Source: Haplosporangium gracile | Lineage: Eukaryota; Mortierellomycota; Mortierellomycetes; Mortierellales; Mortierellaceae | DNA length: 18,410 nt | Direction: 5' to 3' | NCBI GenBank assembly: GCA_015499985.1 | Contig: JAAAUF010000837.1 | Coordinates: forward strand, 1-18,410 | Shown: positions 18,011 through 18,410 of the stretch, piece after piece | Layout: each line of letters starts with the position of its first letter | How positions within the stretch are numbered: position 1 is the stretch's first letter | Translations under genes and position numbers: made by a program | The notes under the pieces: generated by a model | What the model was told of the DNA's origin: nothing | Database searches by the model: none | The model's input: the letters and a program-made list of their open reading frames with translations, nothing else

Positions 18011-18410
18011 GTACGAGAACATCCTAGCGCGACCACCTTATTTTTTTAAGGTCATTTTATGTACAAAGTAGGGCAACCTGCTTTATGTGGTGGCAAAAAA
18101 AATCTAACATGACCATGAGATCTCCTGCCGAACAACAGTCACAAACACACGTGAGAGAACTTAGAAATGCACACTCATATAAGATCACCCACACCCCACC
18201 CAACCCTTATCTACTCTCCTTTTCCGCATCTGTCTCCCTCATCCCCTCATCAAGTCTATAGTGTCTAAGGAGCATTAATAAAAGTAACAACCAGCGCTGG
18301 AATTATGATTGTTGCTGTTTAAACGCCTTTTTCGTAGTTTTGACCATTGACTAATAGAACCTCGCGAGTTTCTTTTGTTTTTTAGTCTTCGTTAGTCTTA
18401 TGAATAGCGA
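18011..18410. other. Right-edge region, intron or intergenic
   Basis: AT-rich at first, then an A/C- and C/T-rich stretch (18130-18260) of leader-like composition. No exon can be fixed here. Alternative acceptors (for example CTATAG near 18262) also keep a short frame open, so the continuation of any plus-strand gene is undecided. Confidence 0.35.

Overview
The window reads as nuclear DNA of a filamentous fungus. It has split genes with GT..AG introns, no bacterial-style gene packing, long pyrimidine tracts followed by A/C-rich leaders in front of start codons, and a fungal-type serotonin/polyamine N-acetyltransferase. A Ser-rich protein with an 'EYDRS' core suggests an early-diverging lineage (Mucoromycota/Mortierellomycota). 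That placement is an inference from remembered protein character, not from a search.

Three protein genes are well supported, and each needs splicing to read correctly. (1) Minus strand, 2189-706: a two-exon multi-pass membrane protein of the CREST/alkaline-ceramidase type. All five catalytic-type residues are present at ceramidase spacing, and a disordered N-terminal extension carries ten consecutive histidines. (2) Plus strand, 12735-14163: a Ser-rich EYDRS-motif protein of unknown function. I infer a distal second exon (14067-14163) that replaces the stop seen when the intron is read through. (3) Minus strand, 17868-17030: an AANAT/Paa1-like GNAT acetyltransferase. Its true N-terminus is a small upstream exon; the apparent long N-terminal extension of the contiguous frame is intron.

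Both window edges may carry the first codons of neighbouring genes: minus strand at 58-1, and plus strand at 17960-18010, divergent from the acetyltransferase with 91 bp between start codons. Both calls are weak.

The rest is sparse. About 9 kb (3.3-12.5 kb) and about 2.6 kb (14.37-16.97 kb) hold no convincing protein gene. They consist of strand-asymmetric purine/pyrimidine tracts, short simple repeats, a cluster of CCATG-based dyads (7.6-9.3 kb) that includes a perfect 20-bp palindrome, one intron-like element behind an A/C-rich leader-like stretch (9.4-9.8 kb), and two G-quadruplex-type motifs. I saw no tRNA B-box, rRNA, CRISPR array or recognisable transposase. The three genes share no obvious pathway, and I see no evidence for a gene cluster.
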